Assembly (NCBI GenBank): GCA_964035545.1
Contig: OZ037767.1
Span: 1,864,680 to 1,928,679 of the forward strand
Origin: Bugula neritina
Taxonomy: Eukaryota > Bryozoa > Gymnolaemata > Cheilostomatida > Bugulidae
Reading direction: 5' to 3'
DNA: 64,000 bases
Under the pieces are notes generated by a model that ran no database searches, was not told where the DNA came from, and saw nothing but the letters and a program-made list of their open reading frames with translations. Both the position numbers and the translations under genes were made by a program. This document shows, piece after piece, positions 61,701 to 64,000 of this stretch. The stretch's first letter is position 1, and the number at the start of each line of letters is the position of its first letter.

Positions 61701-64000
61701 GAGTCTGTATCAGCATTCAGGAGGTCAACAAACAGGTGAGATTTGAGAAACTTTAGCAGACAAGAGAAAGAGTGGTAGGTGTTGAGATCATTGTGACACA
61801 TCTTAAGAATGTTGGACATCAGTGCAGGGGCTAAGCTATGCATTTCCTGTTCACCGAGTCCTGAATGTAAGGCAATAGCAAGAAAATTAGAGAAATCGTG
61901 GTTTAATGTTGAAGTTAATGGTAAACATCTGACCAATACCCTTCTAGTATCACATATGTCTCCAAAAGTATAGACTATCATCAAGTGATACTTCAATTTC
62001 ATACTGTAGGGTCACTATTTGCTTTTGCTTATTCCATAATATTACAATGTACTGAAAAATGCAATTCATATTATCCACTAATGTTCGGAATAAGCTTCAA
62101 AAATGACCAAAAGTGAAGGACATTTAACAGCAACAGAAATAAAATAAAATAACAGAAGTACGAACTTTATTGCGTCATTAATTTAAATTTCATTAGTTGT
62201 AGAAATATGTTCACTTTTGGAAGAGTCTAGAAAATGCAATACTGTACAAAGAGCGCGTGCACAAGCAACACCAACCTTTAGAAATACTCAGTATCCCAGA
62301 TATCATGGCAATATGGCCGAACCTCAATTCCACATCAGGAGGACATAACTTCTGGTACTCAACAAACAGGTCGGTCTTCCTCAGTATGATTATGTTGCAC
62401 AAAGCTGTACCTGCTAGCGCGCTAACCTCTATGTGCTCAGACTATAACATAGTTCAAACTAATCATTGCACCAGCTACAAACCTACTGGCAAGAAGAGGA
62501 ATGAGTAAACTTATACTTTTCTACAATAATTCAAGTGATAATTTATATGCCGAGAATAAAGCCGTGAACTGTGTGACTCACACACTCTGCAGAGGTAGGA
62601 AAGAGTATAGTCTGCAGTAAACTGGCGATTTCCGAAAGTCTTGACTCATCAAGATGTCTGCCAAACTGGCAGACGGATATCATCAACTAGAAAGACAATG
62701 TAATTCATTCACTAAATTGAGCAATAATTGACTTTAAACTTTTGATTCATATCCTCTAAACAAAAGCTTGTTGTTATTTAAATAGATATATGAATATGTG
62801 ACCTACTATGAGTGACCAATGAGTGACCTTCTCACACTGACTGTTGAGTTACGAAAATAAAAAATATAAAATCCTACACAATCACAACACCATAAAAATA
62901 AAGCAAGCACAACCACATAATATTCACTGATTACAACTAGCGCCATAAACCTAGCCAACACACACACCACCGCATCTGAAACAAACTGCAAAATCTTACA
63001 CGTAGCGCTCTTTGACTTCTTGTAAGACTTTCATCTATATTGTATCCAGAATTAGCAGAGCCAGCATTGTGTGGTAACACGCACTCTTCTATGTAACTGT
63101 GTAATACCATTCTTATTAACTCCAGCAAGAGGGGAACTTCATCACATGATTGAAGAACAGTAAAGTTTTCCCAAACAAATATCACTGTAAATAAACAAAT
63201 AATAGGATCTAGTCATGCGCAGTGAGTGAGTGAGTAAGTGAGTGAGTGAGTGAGTGAGTAAGTGAGTGAGTGAGTGAGTGAGTGAGTGAGTGAGTGAGTG
63301 AGTGAGTGAGTGAGTGAGTGAGTGAGTCAAACATTGAATATTGAAAATCAACAATCAAATATAAATTAGCTATTGAATTATAAAACATTCTAGACTATCT
63401 TTATACTAATCAGTACTGGGAAGATATAATAAAATAAACAAAATTATTTTTTAGAAATTAGAATTTAAAATACAACAACCAATCTATAAGAATAAACAAA
63501 TATACCATAGAAAGATAAAATGTAATGAATAAATTGGTAAGGAAGACTTACGTTTGTTAAGTACAGTAACACTTATACTTGAATTCACAGTTGGTACTAA
63601 TCTTGACACGCTACTTGCTAGGAGAGATTCATTTCCTTTACAGACCTCCAACAATCGCTGAATAAAAGTGAACAAGTTTACACATGTCTGTGGAAGTTGC
63701 CTTCTTCCTTAGACATGATCGTGACATTTAGAACATTAGATATCATGTAGAAGTTTCAACTCAATAAATGGCAAAATATTTGTTCCGCCAAAAATTAATG
63801 GGAACTTTCTTTTAATGGCACATTAAGTAACCATCAGTTTTCAAATCACAATTGAAAGGTTGAAATAAATCTCGAGCACAATAACCTTTATATGCTGGTT
63901 TCAGTCTACAGCTTTTGCTTTATAATAGACATATTATACCTTGCATATCTCCTTTAACCTGTCACCAGATTCAGAAAATAGTATGAACTCTTCTATAGGC
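47693..64000 (-). CDS. THADA: THADA homologue (DUF2428 HEAT-like protein), 5' end outside the window
   Basis: Thirty exons in transcript order: 64000-63940 (partial), 63657-63552, 63184-63000, 62686-62582, 62441-62276, 61860-61691, 61233-61009, 60562-60381, 59821-59568, 59305-59160, 58856-58683, 58355-58230, 57794-57733, 57628-57503, 57054-56948, 56784-56626, 56158-56028, 55575-55450, 55261-55157, 54595-54476, 54335-54098, 53761-53539, 53087-52716, 52628-52427, 50503-50333, 50067-49841, 49458-49324, 49126-48925, 48526-48408 and 47927-47693. Phases close for 1652 codons. The DUF2428 core is recognisable from ERVTAWCWLTLKEACSL, RRSGGFPLIIQHVLAS, VHAFNILKALVTDARL, SSPVWALRNAATQLFG and EFFSQYPLLYTYLEEKL. 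THADA/Trm732 proteins partner FTSJ1/Trm7 in tRNA position-32 2'-O-methylation; animal THADA also binds SERCA. About 300 N-terminal residues are missing compared with human (1953 aa). Confidence 0.93.
49490..49820. repeat. (ACT)n trinucleotide array in a THADA intron
   Basis: ACT/ACC triplets run almost unbroken up to about 20 bp from the donor of the THADA exon ending at 49841. The poly-valine frame on the minus strand is an artefact. Confidence 0.95.
50232..50332. repeat. (CTCA)n tetranucleotide array starting at a THADA splice donor
   Basis: On the minus strand the intron begins GTGAGTGAGTGTGTAAGTGA directly after the exon end at 50333. The whole microsatellite is thus a repetition of the donor hexamer GTGAGT. 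Confidence 0.95.
50569..52215 (-). mobile_element. Degenerate hAT-family DNA transposon (ZBED5-like), 1647 bp
   Basis: Perfect 16-bp terminal inverted repeats (CAGTGGTTCCCAACCT/AGGTTGGGAACCACTG) are flanked by the 8-bp target duplication CTATAGAG (50561-50568 and 52216-52223), the hAT signature. The minus strand keeps fragments of a transposase like ZBED5/FAM200 proteins (LYTTHLVNIFATLNNLKLKM near 51860, ELQEDFIELAPNSAMKGNLK near 51290). There is no continuous frame. It sits inside a THADA intron and is interrupted by a further inverted-repeat segment. Confidence 0.92.
50996..51660. repeat. Imperfect long inverted repeat inside the hAT element
   Basis: The left arm (about 50996-51235) and right arm (about 51472-51660) are reverse-complementary with mismatches and length differences; compare TTTTCCATTTGTGCCATTAT with its inverse near 51520. 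Both arms also share C-rich AAACCCAAACC-like stretches. The loop (about 51236-51471) still carries hAT-derived coding sequence. Confidence 0.7.
54597..54930. repeat. About 21-bp minisatellite abutting a THADA acceptor
   Basis: Units AGTACAACACAATGTACTAC with variants (CAGCGTACT) start immediately next to the THADA exon start at 54595. On the minus strand the array runs straight into TACTGGTGGCAG, the 3' splice site. Confidence 0.93.
55590..56022. repeat. ACTCATACATATACATT minisatellite filling a THADA intron
   Basis: 14-17 bp units occupy almost the complete intron between the exons at 56028-56158 and 55450-55575, leaving only about 10-15 bp at each splice site. Confidence 0.93.
56254..56518. 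repeat. About 19-bp minisatellite with repeated CAGGTGAGT words
   Basis: Units GGAGAACAGGTGAGTGACAT lie in a THADA intron. The plus strand, antisense to THADA, carries eight exact copies of CAGGTGAGT, a consensus 5' splice site. Confidence 0.93.
63221..63327. repeat. (GAGT)n tetranucleotide microsatellite in a THADA intron
   Basis: Nearly pure GAGT repeats with two TAAG interruptions, about 40 bp upstream (on the transcribed strand) of the THADA exon beginning at 63184. Confidence 0.95.

Overview
The window is animal nuclear DNA. It is AT-rich, its genes are split by many short GT-AG introns, and it encodes orthologues of metazoan genes: a furin-type matrix metalloproteinase, rhodopsin-like receptors, kinesin light chain, eIF5 and THADA. 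The lineage cannot be fixed from this window. An invertebrate is most likely, because the genes are compact and the introns are full of minisatellites.

Layout. 0.6-4.2 kb, + strand: a secreted matrix metalloproteinase with no hemopexin domain and an Arg-rich tail. 4.85-18.5 kb, + strand: a tandem segmental duplication, each unit holding one three-exon GPCR. The second copy carries two young MITEs, one of which supplies the new C-terminus and stop codon of its receptor. 19.0-30.7 kb, - strand: a complete kinesin light chain gene (16 coding exons per transcript plus one alternative exon), including two same-length, mutually exclusive TPR exons. 31.2-32.0 kb: a second copy of one MITE family. 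35.7-42.2 kb, + strand: eIF5, nine coding exons, with an out-of-frame upstream ORF overlapping the start codon. 43.4-47.3 kb, + strand: a single-pass receptor with fibronectin-III-like and Sushi/CCP modules and a long basic/serine-rich cytoplasmic tail. 47.7-64.0 kb, - strand: THADA, 30 exons in view, with the N-terminus beyond the window. One of its introns holds a 1.65-kb hAT element.

Gene models were built by hand from donor/acceptor dinucleotides, codon phase and family conservation. For the MMP, GPCRs, KLC, eIF5 and THADA every exon phase closes, giving proteins of 431, 398 and 413, 663, 447 and at least 1652 residues. The genes do not form a pathway. They are independent neighbours, with the receptor gene and THADA converging at 47.3-47.7 kb.

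The most striking theme is that many minisatellites abut or contain splice junctions (MMP, KLC, eIF5 and THADA), as if tandem-repeat growth started at intron ends. Other notable points are the KLC alternative TPR exons, the MITE-encoded receptor tail, and an MMP that has lost the usual structural-zinc histidines but keeps the catalytic zinc motif.
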